Assembly: GCF_005937985.2 (NCBI RefSeq)
Contig: NZ_CP042172.1
Location: 2,604,001 to 2,668,000, forward strand
Length of the DNA: 64,000 nucleotides
Direction of reading: 5' to 3'
Origin: Arthrobacter sp. KBS0702
GTDB lineage: Bacteria; Actinomycetota; Actinomycetes; Actinomycetales; Micrococcaceae
The notes below the pieces were generated by a model that saw only the letters and a list, made by a program, of their open reading frames with translations, was not told the DNA's origin and searched no databases. Position numbers and translations under genes: made by a program. Below, piece by piece: positions 63,967 to 64,000 of the stretch; position 1 is the stretch's first letter, and each line of letters begins with the position of its first letter.

Positions 63967-64000
63967 CAGCGCGCGCCCTGCCGGACCCGGCGGTCCGCTT
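63966..64000 (-). CDS. C-terminal end of a gene upstream of the osmoprotectant permeases, probably the ATPase
   Basis: Ten codons and a TGA (63968-63966) are visible before the window ends, reading ADRRVRQGAR then stop, with TGATG overlap to the permease start. In OpuC operons the ATPase lies here, so the gene is probably OpuCA-type, but too little is present to test that. Confidence 0.5.
   Translation of the reverse strand, partial: ADRRVRQGAR

Overview
The window is high-GC chromosomal DNA from an actinobacterium, most likely Arthrobacter/Pseudarthrobacter or another Micrococcaceae. The evidence is the gene order gltA-dapC-fdxA beside typA, the actinobacterial trio of MSMEG_4193-type phosphomutase, DUF3090 and SCO1664-type protein, the GTG/TTG starts, and the GC-rich third codon positions. 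Genus is an inference. No rRNA or tRNA genes, cas genes or recombinases were seen.

Layout. 0-2.5 kb holds core metabolism: citrate synthase (cut by the left edge), dapC and fdxA. 2.5-4.25 kb is an unusual locus: a GNAT-type gene fragment, then a gene with an AbiEi-like winged-helix and a DUF559/Vsr-like nuclease domain, flanked on both sides by regularly spaced 10-bp palindromes (RGRCATGYYC). 4.25-7.8 kb holds a small membrane protein, typA and an SGNH-hydrolase lipoprotein. 7.9-20.9 kb holds two complete peptide ABC transporters of the Dpp/Opp type, each with a binding protein, two permeases and a fused double ATPase; the second is split by an opposite-strand PH-domain gene. 21-29 kb is mixed accessory DNA: gene fragments, a monooxygenase, a LysM-like lipoprotein, the conserved phosphomutase/DUF3090/SCO1664 operon, a cysteine-rich small protein, a DHFR-family protein, an SRPBCC protein and a lipoprotein.

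29.2-52.9 kb looks like a composite genomic island inserted at the 3' end of ychF. The last eight codons of ychF recur at about 29.28, 32.90 and 34.55 kb besides the native copy at 52.92 kb. The three extra copies share a further arm that native ychF lacks, and they divide the region into three islets. Islet 1: DUF1003 and DMT membrane proteins, CsbD, haloacid dehalogenase. Islet 2: SRPBCC protein and SDR. Islet 3: cation/Ca2+ exchanger, ThDP-dependent oxidase, GH15 hydrolase, SDR, MarR regulator, a membrane protein/gluconate-dehydrogenase-subunit-3/GMC flavoprotein operon, enolase-superfamily enzyme, and a LysR-controlled MFS/FAD-monooxygenase/NADP-oxidoreductase operon. The theme is sugar and sugar-acid oxidation, aromatic-acid use and general stress.

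52.9-64 kb returns to core genes: ychF, rmuC, ispH, xseA-xseB, a PPK2-family kinase, an AlaA-like aminotransferase and an OpuC-type osmoprotectant ABC transporter that runs off the right edge.
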